In this document: positions 36,407 through 47,179 of the stretch, one piece after another
Numbering within the stretch: position 1 is the stretch's first letter
Layout of the letters: each line of letters starts with the position of its first letter
Origin: CAVRAZ01 sp963719135
Lineage (GTDB): Bacteria; Pseudomonadota; Gammaproteobacteria; DSM-19610
Direction of reading: 5' to 3'
NCBI GenBank assembly: GCA_963719135.1
Contig: CAVRAZ010000007.1
Span: forward strand, 124,001-188,000
Length of the DNA: 64,000 nucleotides
Position numbers and translations under genes: made by a program
The notes under the pieces: generated by a model
Seen by the model: the letters and a program-made list of their open reading frames with translations, nothing else
Database searches by the model: none
What the model was told of the DNA's origin: nothing

Positions 36407-37843
36407 ATGTTCGCAAAATTCAAACCGCAGGTAACCTTTGTCCTGGCGTGCGCGGCGCTGGCGGCGGCATCCGCCGTGCAGGCGCGCGCCGGCTTGCCGG
36501 ATTTCACCGATCTGATCGAAAAGGTCAGCCCGGCGGTGGTCAATATCAGCACCACACAGAAAGTGGCATCGGGCAGTCTGAACCTCCCCGAAGGCATCGA
36601 AATCCCGGATCTGCCGGAAGGCACGCCGTTCGGCGATCTGTTCAAGCATTTCTTCGGGGACCAGAGCGGCGACGGCGATGCCGAACGCAAGGCACAGTCG
36701 CTGGGTTCGGGATTCATCATTTCCAAAGACGGCGACGTGATGACCAACGCGCACGTGGTCAAGGACGCCGACGAGATCATCGTCCGCTTGGCCGATCGGC
36801 GCGAGATCCGGGCCGAACTGGTCGGTCTCGACGAACGGTCCGACATCGCCCTGCTCAAACTGAAGACCGACGGCGATCTGCCGGTCGTCAATATCGGCAA
36901 GGCCGAGGATCTGAAAGTCGGTGAGTGGGTGGTGGCGATCGGTTCGCCGTTCGGTTTTGACCGCTCCGCGACCGCCGGCATCGTCAGCGCCAAGGGCCGC
37001 GCGCTGCCCAGCGAAAACTACGTGCCGTTCATCCAGACCGACGTGGCGATCAACCCCGGCAACTCCGGCGGCCCGCTGTTCGACCTCGACGGCGAGGTCG
37101 TGGGCGTCAACTCCCAGATCTACAGCCGCACCGGCGGTTACATGGGGCTGTCGTTTTCGATTCCCATCGACGTGGCGATGGACGTCGCCGCCCAGCTCAA
37201 GGAGCACGGCAAGGTCAGCCGCGGCTGGCTGGGCGTTCTGATTCAGGACGTGACGCTGGAACTCGCCGAGTCGTTCGATATGAAAAACCCGCACGGCGCG
37301 CTGGTCGCCAAGGTGCTGCCGGGCGGTCCCGCCGAAAAGGCCAAGCTGCAGGTCGGTGACATCATCGTCGATTTCAACGGCCACGATGTGGCCGATTCGT
37401 CCGGACTGCCGCCGATCGTGGGCAACACGCCGGTCGGCAAGAAAGTGCCCGTCACGGTGTTGCGTAACGGCAAGATGCAGACAATTTCGGTGGAACTGGG
37501 CGAACTGCCGGACCAGTTGCCCAAGGTCGCGCGCGCCGAGGGCAGCGAGCCGATGGTGAACAACCGTCTGGGCCTGCAGGTGGCGGATATGGACAAGGAT
37601 CAGCTCAAGGAACTGGAGCTCGACGAGGGCGGCGTGCTGGTGGAAAAGGTCACCAAGGGTGCGGCCGCGGACGCCGGACTTCACGAAGGCGACGTGATCA
37701 TGCGGATCGACAACAAGCCGGTAACCAGCGCCAAGGCGTTCGACCGGATGATCGAAAAGCTGCCGGCGGGCAAACAGGTGGCGGTCCTGGTACAGCGCAG
37801 CGGCGGGCCGATCTTCCTGGCGATCAGGGTCCCGGCCGGCTGA
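36407..37843 (+). CDS. mucD: Periplasmic serine protease, DegP/MucD type
   Basis: Do-like HtrA protease for damaged envelope proteins. Signal peptide (residues 1-27, ending SAVQARA), trypsin-like domain with catalytic triad His116 (TNAHVV), Asp146 (RSDIALLKL) and Ser220 (PGNSGGPL), then two PDZ domains, one starting near SRGWLGVLIQDVTLEL and one near RLGLQVADMDKDQL with GGVLVEKVTKGAAADAGL. 478 residues. Its position in the rpoE operon favours MucD naming. Confidence 0.95.
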   Translation: MFAKFKPQVTFVLACAALAAASAVQARAGLPDFTDLIEKVSPAVVNISTTQKVASGSLNLPEGIEIPDLPEGTPFGDLFKHFFGDQSGDGDAERKAQSLGSGFIISKDGDVMTNAHVVKDADEIIVRLADRREIRAELVGLDERSDIALLKLKTDGDLPVVNIGKAEDLKVGEWVVAIGSPFGFDRSATAGIVSAKGRALPSENYVPFIQTDVAINPGNSGGPLFDLDGEVVGVNSQIYSRTGGYMGLSFSIPIDVAMDVAAQLKEHGKVSRGWLGVLIQDVTLELAESFDMKNPHGALVAKVLPGGPAEKAKLQVGDIIVDFNGHDVADSSGLPPIVGNTPVGKKVPVTVLRNGKMQTISVELGELPDQLPKVARAEGSEPMVNNRLGLQVADMDKDQLKELELDEGGVLVEKVTKGAAADAGLHEGDVIMRIDNKPVTSAKAFDRMIEKLPAGKQVAVLVQRSGGPIFLAIRVPAG

Positions 37844-37854
37844 GTTCCGGATCC

Positions 37855-38103
37855 GTGACGGCGAGGCCGGTGCTGACGCTCTATTCGCGTCTGTACTGTC
37901 ATCTGTGCGAGGACATGCTGCGGGCCCTGCGCGGCCTGCAGCCGGTTCTGGGTTTCGATCTGAACGTGGTGGACATCGACGCCGACCCGGCGCTGGCCGG
38001 GCGCTACGGCGAACGGGTGCCGGTCCTGAATCTGGGCGACGACGAGATCTGCCACTATTTTCTGGACGAAAGTGCCCTGCGGGCCTGTTTGGCCGGGGTC
38101 TGA
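37855..38103 (+). CDS. Glutaredoxin-like protein (DUF836)
   Basis: 82 residues of thioredoxin fold with LTLYSRLYCHLCEDML carrying a CxxC (C-H-L-C), then DLNVVDIDADPALAGRYGER and VPVLN with the cis-proline. Matches the small DUF836 glutaredoxins that often sit between mucD and lepA. GTG start. Presumed thiol-disulfide role; no substrate known. Confidence 0.8.
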   Translation: MTARPVLTLYSRLYCHLCEDMLRALRGLQPVLGFDLNVVDIDADPALAGRYGERVPVLNLGDDEICHYFLDESALRACLAGV

Positions 38104-38116
38104 GCATGTATACTTC

Positions 38117-38145
38117 AGCGCCTGATGCTCTCTAGGCGCTTTTTT
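38117..38145 (+). terminator. Rho-independent terminator after the rpoE-mucD operon
   Basis: AGCGCCT (38117-38123), 10-base loop, AGGCGCT (38134-38140), then six T in a row (38140-38145). It separates the sigma-E operon from lepA. Confidence 0.8.
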
Positions 38146-38237
38146 ATTGATTCTCTTGCAGTTTCTGTCCATGGTGCGGGATCCGTGGCGGTTGGCGCCG
38201 AAGGCGCCAACCGGCGCTCGAAGGCACCGCTGATGGC

Positions 38238-40040
<1,803 letters not shown>

Positions 40041-40046
40041 CGGGAT

Positions 40047-40871
40047 ATGAACATGAGTATTGATTTTCCAACCCTGCTGGTGGCCGCCACGGCGATCACC
40101 GGCGTGATCTGGGCGGTCGACGCCCTGGTCTGGGCGCCGCGGCGCCGCGAGCAGGTCGCCGCGCTGGGCGGCCAGGCCGACCCGTCGGTGGTCACGCGCA
40201 TACTCAAGGAGCCGACCACCGTCGAATACGCCAAGTCGTTTTTCCCGGTGATTCTGATCGTGCTGCTGCTGCGCTCGTTTCTCGTCGAGCCGTTCCGCAT
40301 TCCGTCCGGATCCATGATGCCGACGCTGCTGGCGGGCGACTTCATTCTGGTCAACAAGTACACCTACGGTATCCGCCTGCCCGTGATCGACAAGAAGGTC
40401 TACACGCTGGGTTCGCCGAAACGCGGCGACGTGGTGGTGTTCCGGTTTCCGCGCGACGAGAGCACCGACTACATCAAGCGTGTCATCGGTCTTCCCGGCG
40501 ACCATATTCAATACCACGACAAGACGCTGTTCATCAACGGCCGGCAGGTCGCCGAGGTGCCGGCGGGCACTTACATCGGCAGAGGCACCGGCGTGGGCAT
40601 GTCGGGCGCCGCCATACGCCAGGAAAAACTCGGCGACGTGCAGCACGATATCCTGGTCGTCGCCGGTGCGCCGGGCGTGACCGCCGACACGGTCGTACCG
40701 CCGGGTGAGTATTTCGTGATGGGCGACAATCGCGACAACAGCAACGACAGCCGCTACTGGGGCTTCGTGCCCGACGCGAATCTGGTCGGAAAGGCGTTCA
40801 TGATTTGGATGAACTTCGACAGTGCGGCCGGCGGCGTCGACCTGTCGCGGATCGGCGATTCCATTCACTAA
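40047..40871 (+). CDS. lepB: Signal peptidase I
   Basis: Inner-membrane leader peptidase. Two N-terminal helices (TLLVAATAITGVIWAVDALV and FFPVILIVLLLRSFLVEPF), then box B RIPSGSMMPTL with nucleophile Ser89, box D YIKRVIGLPGD with general base Lys144, and box E GDNRDNSNDSRYWG. 274 residues. ATG 40047 or 40053 are both possible; spacing is poor for either. Seven bases after lepA. Confidence 0.95.
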   Translation: MNMSIDFPTLLVAATAITGVIWAVDALVWAPRRREQVAALGGQADPSVVTRILKEPTTVEYAKSFFPVILIVLLLRSFLVEPFRIPSGSMMPTLLAGDFILVNKYTYGIRLPVIDKKVYTLGSPKRGDVVVFRFPRDESTDYIKRVIGLPGDHIQYHDKTLFINGRQVAEVPAGTYIGRGTGVGMSGAAIRQEKLGDVQHDILVVAGAPGVTADTVVPPGEYFVMGDNRDNSNDSRYWGFVPDANLVGKAFMIWMNFDSAAGGVDLSRIGDSIH

Positions 40872-40890
40872 TCGACAAACGGAGTAAACC

Positions 40891-41265
40891 ATGCGCAGTC
40901 TGAACACGCAAAAAGGCATGACCGCCATCGGCTGGTTGCTGGTGCTTGGGTTGATTGGCTTCTTCGTTTTGATCGTCCTGCGCCTGGCGCCGGTCTATCT
41001 GGAGTACTCCAAGGTCGTCACGGTGCTCGACGGCGTCGCCCAAGATCCCGGCCTCGGCGAGATGACGCGGACGGACATCGTCAGACTCATCGGGCGCCGG
41101 TTCGATGTGAACGATGTCAGGACCATCAAGCCCAACGACGCGGAAATCACCAAGGAGGACGGTGTCACCACCGTCCGTATGAAGTACGAACGGCGCGAGC
41201 ACTTCCTCGGCAATATCGACGTGGTCGCCAGTTTCGACAAGCAAGTGCGGGCGGTCGGTCATTGA
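40891..41265 (+). CDS. DUF4845 membrane protein
   Basis: 124 residues with one N-terminal helix preceded by QKGMTAIGWLLVLGLIGFFV, reminiscent of a pilin-like prepilin helix (G-M-T at the start), then LAPVYLEYSKVVTVLDGVA. Its slot between lepB and rnc is the usual place for DUF4845. Function unknown. Its stop overlaps the rnc start. Confidence 0.85.
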   Translation: MRSLNTQKGMTAIGWLLVLGLIGFFVLIVLRLAPVYLEYSKVVTVLDGVAQDPGLGEMTRTDIVRLIGRRFDVNDVRTIKPNDAEITKEDGVTTVRMKYERREHFLGNIDVVASFDKQVRAVGH

Positions 41266-41939
41266 CGGAGTCTTTCACGGGCCTGAGCCGGTCCGTTGAC
41301 TACCTGTTTCGCGACGAGACCCTGCTCGCGGCGGCGCTGACCCACCGCAGCGCCGGCAACCGCAACAACGAACGTCTGGAGTTTCTCGGCGACGCGGTGC
41401 TGGGCTTTGTCGTGGCCGACGAACTGTACCAGCGCTATCCGGATGCCAGCGAAGGCGAGTTGAGCCGGCTGCGCGCCAGCCTGGTCAAGCGCGAAACGCT
41501 GGCCGCCATCGCGCGCACGCTGGATCTCGGGCAGTACCTCACGCTCGGTTCGGGCGAGCTGAAGAGTGGCGGCTACCAGCGCGAATCCATTCTGGCCGAC
41601 GCCATGGAAGCGGTGATCTGCGCGATTCTGCTCGACGGCGGGCTCGAAGCCTGCCGCGTCTGCGTACAGCGGCTGTACGCGCCTTATTTCGATGACATGC
41701 CCGCGGCCGCGCAACTCAAGGATTCCAAGACCCGCCTTCAGGAATACCTGCAGGCGCGCCGGCTCGATCTGCCGGCCTATGCCGTCACCGCCACCGAAGG
41801 CAAGGCGCACAATCAATGTTTCACCGTGACCTGCGATGTCGGCGCGCTGGCCCGGACCAGCACCGGTGAGGGACGCAGCCGCCGCAAGGCGGAGCAGGCC
41901 GCCGCGCAGGCGATGCTCGACGCGCTGGGCGTGCGATGA
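41262..41939 (+). CDS. rnc: Ribonuclease III
   Basis: Double-stranded RNA endonuclease for rRNA and mRNA processing. Signature NERLEFLGDAVLGFVVADEL and the later metal-binding DAMEAVICAILLDGG; the dsRBD is at about residues 150-224 (DSKTRLQEYLQARRLDLPAY, GRSRRKAEQAAAQAMLDAL). TTG start overlapping the DUF4845 stop (41263-41265). 225 residues. Overlaps era by 4 bases. Confidence 0.95.
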   Translation: MTESFTGLSRSVDYLFRDETLLAAALTHRSAGNRNNERLEFLGDAVLGFVVADELYQRYPDASEGELSRLRASLVKRETLAAIARTLDLGQYLTLGSGELKSGGYQRESILADAMEAVICAILLDGGLEACRVCVQRLYAPYFDDMPAAAQLKDSKTRLQEYLQARRLDLPAYAVTATEGKAHNQCFTVTCDVGALARTSTGEGRSRRKAEQAAAQAMLDALGVR

Positions 41940-42841
41940 GCCTTCAGGCCGGCGAATTCCGCTGCGGGTACGTGGCGCTGGTGGGGCGGCCGAACGTGGG
42001 CAAGTCGACGTTGCTCAATCGCCTGCTCGGGCAGAAGCTGAGCATCACCTCGCGCCGGCCGCAGACGACGCGGCACCGGATACTGGGCATCAAGACCGCG
42101 CCGGGCATACAGATCCTGTACGTCGACACGCCTGGCCTGCACGCACACACGCCGCGCGCCATGAACCGTTATCTCAACCGTGCCGCGACGGACAGCTTGG
42201 CGGACGTCGATGCCGTGGTCTTCGTGGTCGATGCCGGTCGCTGGCTGGCCGACGACGACTGGGTGCTGGAACTGGTGGCGGCCGTCAAACGCCCCGTGAT
42301 TCTCGCGGTCAACAAGATCGACCGGCTGAAGGACAGGGAAGCATTGCTGCCGTTTCTGGCGGACGTTTCGGCCAGGTACGCGTTCACCGAGATTGTGCCG
42401 GTCTCGGCGCGGCGGGGGGATAACCTGGAACGACTGGAGCACTGTCTGGTCAGGTTATTGCCTTTCAATCCGCCGCTGTTTCCCGAAGACCAGATCACCG
42501 ACCGCAGCGAGCGTTTTCTTGCCGCCGAACTGGTGCGCGAGAAACTGTTCCGCAAGCTCGGCGAGGAGATTCCCTACGGCCTGACCGTCGAGATCGAACA
42601 GTTCAGGCAGGAGGGTGCGCTGCGGCGCATACACGCGCTGATCTGGGTCGACAAACCGGGCCACAAGCCGATCGTGATCGGCAAGGACGGCGAGCGTCTC
42701 AAGGCGGTCGGCAGCGAGGCGCGGCGTGATATGGAAGCGCTGTTCGGCGGAAAGGTGTTTCTGGAACTCTGGGTCAAGGTCAAGGAAGGCTGGGCGGATG
42801 ACGAGCGCGCGCTGCACAACCTGGGATACGGTGACGAGTGA
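41936..42841 (+). CDS. era: GTPase Era
   Basis: GTPase binding 16S rRNA 3' end and assisting 30S maturation. G1 GRPNVGKSTLLN, G2/G3 at TTRHRILGI and DTPGLHAH, G4 NKID, and the C-terminal KH domain GHKPIVIGKDGERLKAVGSE with the ending VKVKEGWADDERALHNLGYG. 301 residues. Start overlaps the rnc stop. recO, often next, is not present here. Confidence 0.96.
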   Translation: MSLQAGEFRCGYVALVGRPNVGKSTLLNRLLGQKLSITSRRPQTTRHRILGIKTAPGIQILYVDTPGLHAHTPRAMNRYLNRAATDSLADVDAVVFVVDAGRWLADDDWVLELVAAVKRPVILAVNKIDRLKDREALLPFLADVSARYAFTEIVPVSARRGDNLERLEHCLVRLLPFNPPLFPEDQITDRSERFLAAELVREKLFRKLGEEIPYGLTVEIEQFRQEGALRRIHALIWVDKPGHKPIVIGKDGERLKAVGSEARRDMEALFGGKVFLELWVKVKEGWADDERALHNLGYGDE

Positions 42842-43298
42842 TGGCGTGGCCGGACGCCACTCAAGCGCAAAGGACAGCAAGCGCGCAAAGAAAACACCAG
42901 TTCAACCACGCAGGACGCAAAGGCGCGTGAAGGAATAGGCGGCATCCTCCGGTCGAAGTGCGCTGCCGGCTGATCCAAGCCGAATCCGACACGGGCGGCC
43001 GGCGCCCGCGTTGACCGCATCCGACCTAGGGACGCCAGTCAGCCATGACCCGGGTAGGTTGATGGGCTGAACGAAGGTGAACCCCGACGCAGGGGCGGTG
43101 TTGGGCTTTGTTCCTCAGCCCATCAACCTGCGGGCACGGATGGCAACGCCTGGCCGGTTCAGTAAGTTTAGCCGGCTCTTGTATTTGCGTCGGCCAATCG
43201 GCGTATCGGCGCACACCCAATCCGGGCATTCAACAATCTATCGTTGCATCATTTAGGGTTAGAATGGGATTTTGAATAATCAGCAATTGGGGGAAGCT
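42842..43298. other. Intergenic region with inverted repeat
   Basis: No gene. GCGCAAAGGACAGCAAGCGC and AGGACGCAAAGGCGCGTGAA near 42868-42935 belong to the dispersed repeat family. A 15-bp perfect inverted repeat, AGGTTGATGGGCTGA (43056-43070) and TCAGCCCATCAACCT (43115-43129), brackets 44 bases. The last 60 bases before the small membrane gene are AT-rich, compatible with a promoter. Confidence 0.45.
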
Positions 43299-43481
43299 AT
43301 GGATTTAACTGGAATTGGCGGTCTTATAATTCTGATTGCGGACATTTATGCAATTGTGATGATTCTGCAAAGTTCGGCAAAGAGTATTGAAAAATTAATT
43401 TGGTCTTTGGTGGTGCTTCTCCTGCCACTGATCGGCCTGATTTTCTGGTACTTTGCGGGGCCAGGCAAGAAACCATTCTGA
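43299..43481 (+). CDS. Small PLDc_N-type membrane protein
   Basis: 60 residues, two helices: GGLIILIADIYAIVMILQS and LIWSLVVLLLPLIGLIFWYF, ending AGPGKKPF. This is the phospholipase-D nuclease N-terminal-type (PLDc_N) module found in many tiny membrane proteins. ATG 43299 has GGGGGAAG upstream; an in-frame TTG at 43272 is less likely. Codon and base use is more AT-rich than neighbours, and it marks the start of the accessory region. Confidence 0.75.
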   Translation: MDLTGIGGLIILIADIYAIVMILQSSAKSIEKLIWSLVVLLLPLIGLIFWYFAGPGKKPF

Positions 43482-43544
43482 TCGAGTGAGTTGATACGCG
43501 CTACGCTTTCCGCGCACTGTCAACCCGGCGCTGACTCTATCGAA

Positions 43545-43562
43545 CACCGGCACAAGCCGGTG
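43545..43562. terminator. Hairpin after the PLDc_N gene
   Basis: CACCGGC, loop ACAA, GCCGGTG gives a 7-bp GC-rich stem about 65 bases after the stop. No clear T-run, so termination is uncertain. Confidence 0.35.
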
Positions 43563-43652
43563 CGTTCCTGCCGTTCGCTAACCGTGAGGGAACGACAAGT
43601 TTTGGCCGGTCTTTAACCGTTTGGGCTGCCCGGCGCGAAGCCGTTTCCGGCG

Positions 43653-43979
43653 CTACTCCTTGTTACCGGCATCGGACGCACCGCCGCAGAAACGCTGCAC
43701 CAGTTCGGATTTCATGGTGGCACCGAAATCATCGATCCAGAGCCATTCATAATAGTCCCTTCCCACGGCACTGGGTGGGCGAGGTTCGTGCAGCCAGTTC
43801 ACCCGCATGCGATGATCCCGCAGGTACCTGTCCATTGCCCGCTGTACCGGCGTCAGTTGCCAACCGTCTTTTTCAAATTCGGTTTTGTCCGCGCAGATTT
43901 CATCTGCCCGAATCGCCGCAACCATGGCCAGCAGCGCGCCTGAGGCGAACACGCACACTCGGAAAGGCCGCCTTGTCAT
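43653..43979 (-). CDS. Hypothetical exported protein
   Basis: 108 residues with an N-terminal signal peptide (VCVFASGALLAMVAAIRA, then DEICADKTEF). The mature part is Trp- and Arg-rich (RMRVNWLHEPRPPSAVGRDY, YEWLWIDDFGA) with two cysteines far apart. No family recognised. AGGAT upstream of the ATG on the minus strand. Confidence 0.55.
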   Translation of the reverse strand: MTRRPFRVCVFASGALLAMVAAIRADEICADKTEFEKDGWQLTPVQRAMDRYLRDHRMRVNWLHEPRPPSAVGRDYYEWLWIDDFGATMKSELVQRFCGGASDAGNKE

Positions 43980-44203
43980 GATGAAATCCTACCTGTCGCA
44001 GTCAACCTGAATTCCATCCGGGACACTGTCGCCACCAGCCTGGGAATGCGCTGGTCAGAAGCGGCGCTCGTCCGCGCAATGGTCGATACTTCGACCAGCC
44101 CGGGCTATGGACAGTTCAGTGGGCGATTCAAGCGTCGACCCGGTCACCCTGTTCAGCCACTGCGAAGACATTGGTTTGTCTAGGGTCTTTCCCGTACAAG
44201 TCG
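43980..44203. other. Non-coding stretch before the duplicated block
   Basis: No credible gene or structured repeat. The ORF at 44107-44361 runs antisense into the recombinase 3' end and lacks protein-like character. Confidence 0.35.
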
Positions 44204-45509
44204 GCAATGTCGTGTTCTGGCCGAAACTTGCTGTTCGGGCACTGTCTGTCCGATCCAGGGTGGGTTATTGCGAATCCGAAAGCAGCAAGGTGACATGCGG
44301 AACGCACCCGCTACTGTTCCTTGTCGGTTGCATTGTTGGCCCTGTGGTTGAGGCTTTCTGACTCGCGCATCTCACGCACCAGCGCCTTGGCAAGTTGGCT
44401 GACATCCGGATGCAGTGCGACTTGCGGTGATGCCAGACCCCGGATGATCTCCCCCTGGCGCGAACCCGCCACTTCGCCGTAGCTGAGAAAGGTCGTCAGA
44501 ACCTTATCGTGTCCCAGGTTCTGACTCCACGCCTTGAACTCCTCGGGGGTCTGGCAGACTGACTGACCGAGCCGGACGAGCGTGTTTCTGAAGCTGTGCG
44601 GATTGAAATAGGGCAGCCCGGCGCTGGCAAAGGCCGGGCGAAAAATGGCGCGGATGCGCGCGGCGCTGCGCCAGTGCGCCCGTTCCAGCCCCACCGCTTC
44701 AAACTGGCGGGTCGGCCCCAGTGCAATGCGGGTGGCGGGGAAGAGCGGGTCGTCATTGCTCCAAAGCATCTCCGCCTGGAGAAACGCGACCCATTCGGTC
44801 ACGATGCAGCGAATCTCATCCCCAACGTGGAAAGAAGAACGTGGTGAAGGTCTTGCTGAACTTGGTCTGGACCTCGCGCGCATCCTGCTCGACGCAGCCC
44901 GCGGCGAGGTCGACGTGTTTCAGCTTCATCGAGGCAATGGCGCTGTCCCGTGCGCCGGTCAGGAGCGTGAACGCGATGAGGGCGCGGTCCCGGCGCTCGA
45001 TGGCGCTATCGGCCGGCATCAGGGCGATGACGTGCTTCACCTGCTCCAAGGTCGGCCCCGTCTGTTCCCGCCGTGCGGTCGCCACGCGCACGTCCTTTTC
45101 AGACAGGTTGAAATAATCCGCGTCGGAATACTGAAGACGTGACTTGTAGCCGGGCTGACCGGCGAGGCCAGTGGAAGAACCGTTTGAGGTGGGCGAGGGT
45201 GGCATGCAGGGTCGCCTTGCTCAGCGTCTTCCCGGTCTGCTGGTTCTTCTGTTCGGCCAGGCGCCGCTTGAACGCAATGGCCTGTTCAAAGTGAAACGAC
45301 TTGAAATCCCGGTATTGGGTATCGACCTCGAATCGGGCCAGAGCCTTCGCGACCGCGTCCACCGTCGGCTCGCTGTGACGCATGGCTTCCTTCAGGTAGG
45401 CGAAATACCGGCGCTTGATCCGTTCGTTGTTTGCGTTGTGCGCTGTCATGGTCTGATGCTCCCCATCCGAAGTCACTGTTCACGGAGGGCCATGCGCTCT
45501 TGTCTAAAG
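44204..45509 (-). repeat. Direct-repeat block, copy 1 (recombinase gene plus flanks)
   Basis: About 1.3 kb nearly identical by eye to 62616-63920, in the same orientation and offset by 18,412 bases. Homology begins at GCAATGTCG (44204) and ends after GTCTA (about 45506), extending beyond the coding part on both sides. The 5'-flank similarity is lower (scattered substitutions) than in the coding part. Confidence 0.8.
44311..45449 (-). pseudogene. Tyrosine recombinase/integrase, copy 1, two frameshifts
   Basis: The three frames join into one 378-residue integrase. N-terminal SAM-like helices: NERIKRRYFAYLKEAMRHSE to KATLHATLAHLKRFFHW. The first break near 45165 has one extra G relative to copy 2. 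The middle carries RRDRALIAFTLLTGARDSAI (catalytic Arg box). The second break near 44828 is again one extra G. The end has FNPHSFRNTLVRLGQ (H-x-x-R), NLGHDKVLTTFLSYG (His and Tyr). Removing the two extra bases gives 1137 bases, exactly as for repaired copy 2. Family: phage/transposon-type integrase; the substrate is unknown. Confidence 0.75.
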
Positions 45510-45666
45510 GTACGATGCGGGGCGGTATGACAAACGGTTGTCTTGAGTGTTCGGATGAACTACGGACTTCCGTCCGGGATGCCGCAGAAGAAAGCTCGCG
45601 GGTTCGGAGGATTGGGTTTACTGCGTCACGGCGGCGGAATGCGTGAGACAGATATGGGTGGGGAAT

Positions 45667-46767
45667 TTAACCTTTCCTGAAGGGGGCTCTGCGACGGCTG
45701 ACGCCAACCAGACCCGCCCAGCCGCTCATCAGCAGCCAGATTGAGGCCGGGATCGGAACCGGAGCGGTAACTTCGCCTGTCAGGTTGAGCTCCAGAAGGT
45801 AGCTGGACTCGGTGCTGGAAGCCGCACCGGCCGGCATGAAGTCAGCCAGATTCAGGGTGTAGGAAGCGCCGAAACTACCAACCGTGGAAGTATCCAAGAA
45901 CGCGTTGAAGTCCGAGTTTCCGCCCTGGGCGAGATTGCTGAACAGCGACAAATCCGTAGTGAGAATGGATGTGTCACCGCTGCCGGTGATCCCCGTCAGA
46001 TTCAGCCCGGTACGGTCGCCCGCCGGATTGAACAGGGAAAAGCCCAAGGGCGAGATGACGCTGTTCTGGGTCACCGAACCGAAGTCCAGCGCCAGGGTGG
46101 TCAGCGTGGTACCGGCGTCGAACGAGGGTGCCGCGTGCAGCAAATAGGTATAAGTTGCGGCGATAGTACCGTCCCACTGGAGAGTGTAGGTGCTGTTGCC
46201 GGCGCTCGGAGTACTGCTGCTGATGGTCATGTTGGTTTGCAATTGCGGCAGGGTCAGAGTTGTGCCGACCGTGCCTGTGCCCACATAGCTGTTCAACGAG
46301 GTGGTCGCGGTGCTCAGGTTTGTGGCAATGGGGGCCGTCGTATTCGCAGCATAGGTGCAGCTACCATTGCCAGAGCAGCTCTGGCTGCGCGTTACCGAAG
46401 AGAACGTGTTGTCCACCCCCGGAGCGGTGATCTTCGCGGTGCTGTTACCGACAAAGGTTAGCGTTTTGTTACCGCTGTGGGTGCTGGTGCCGCTGATGGT
46501 CTGAGTGCGGGTGGAATTCAAGATCACCGTTGCACCGGTGAGTACGCCCGTAGCGGCATCGAATTGGGGCAGCGTCGGCGTTGCCACGGAAACGTCAGTC
46601 TGGGTGGTGGCGGCAGCACCGGTCGAATAGGGATCGGTTACTGTTTTGCTTCCAGAAGCGAAGCCAACCGGTGTAATAAAGATTGAGGCACCCTGTGCAG
46701 CCGTCTGTAATGCTGTGCTAAGTAGCGCGAGGACGGCGATGCGCCCGATGGACCATTTGTTCTTCAA
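45667..46767 (-). CDS. PEP-CTERM-type (VPIPA) exported surface protein
   Basis: 366 residues: signal peptide (GRIAVLALLSTALQTAAQGA), a Thr/Ser-rich beta domain with FDAATGVLTGATVILNST like choice-of-anchor E proteins, a long beta-sandwich part, and a C-terminal sorting signal VPIPASIWLLMSGWAGLVGV followed by SRRRAPFRKG. That is the PEP-CTERM/VPLPA pattern (motif, hydrophobic helix, basic end) recognised by exosortases. TTG start with AGGGAG upstream. No exosortase or glycan cluster lies nearby, so sorting would use enzymes encoded elsewhere. Confidence 0.78.
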   Translation of the reverse strand: MKNKWSIGRIAVLALLSTALQTAAQGASIFITPVGFASGSKTVTDPYSTGAAATTQTDVSVATPTLPQFDAATGVLTGATVILNSTRTQTISGTSTHSGNKTLTFVGNSTAKITAPGVDNTFSSVTRSQSCSGNGSCTYAANTTAPIATNLSTATTSLNSYVGTGTVGTTLTLPQLQTNMTISSSTPSAGNSTYTLQWDGTIAATYTYLLHAAPSFDAGTTLTTLALDFGSVTQNSVISPLGFSLFNPAGDRTGLNLTGITGSGDTSILTTDLSLFSNLAQGGNSDFNAFLDTSTVGSFGASYTLNLADFMPAGAASSTESSYLLELNLTGEVTAPVPIPASIWLLMSGWAGLVGVSRRRAPFRKG

Positions 46768-47179
46768 GTCTGCTCTCCCTAAACCCCGTATCGTTGTCAG
46801 GCGGATACTTGACCCGCGGCACTACGCCCGTTTGCCAATAGGAGCAACAACTGGGCCAAAATTCAGGAATGCAAGAAACTCAACAGGTTGAGGATTTGTC
46901 GACCTGACAGATTGATGTAATCTGTAAAGCTGTCCGTACTAGATTCCCTCCTGTTTTCTGATACTTGTTTCGGAAACACCCCCGTACGAACTATTATCCA
47001 TATATCAAACACCCTCTTACGCATCGGTGCGGGTTAAGTATTGCCCGTGCAAGGCTGCGAAAATTATGTAAATAATATCGACACCGTCGGGATCCCTTGT
47101 ACTTTTTCAAACTACACAGGCACATGGAAGAATAAATCAGGTCGAGGATATGATGCCGCCGACGTCCGGAATCGAGTAG
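46768..47179. other. Intergenic region before the IS66 remnant
   Basis: Holds the promoter side of the minus-strand surface protein and the lost 5' part of the IS66 element. No terminal repeat of IS66 is visible. An in-frame TAG at 47177-47179 closes off the transposase remnant. AT-rich at 46900-47000. Confidence 0.35.
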
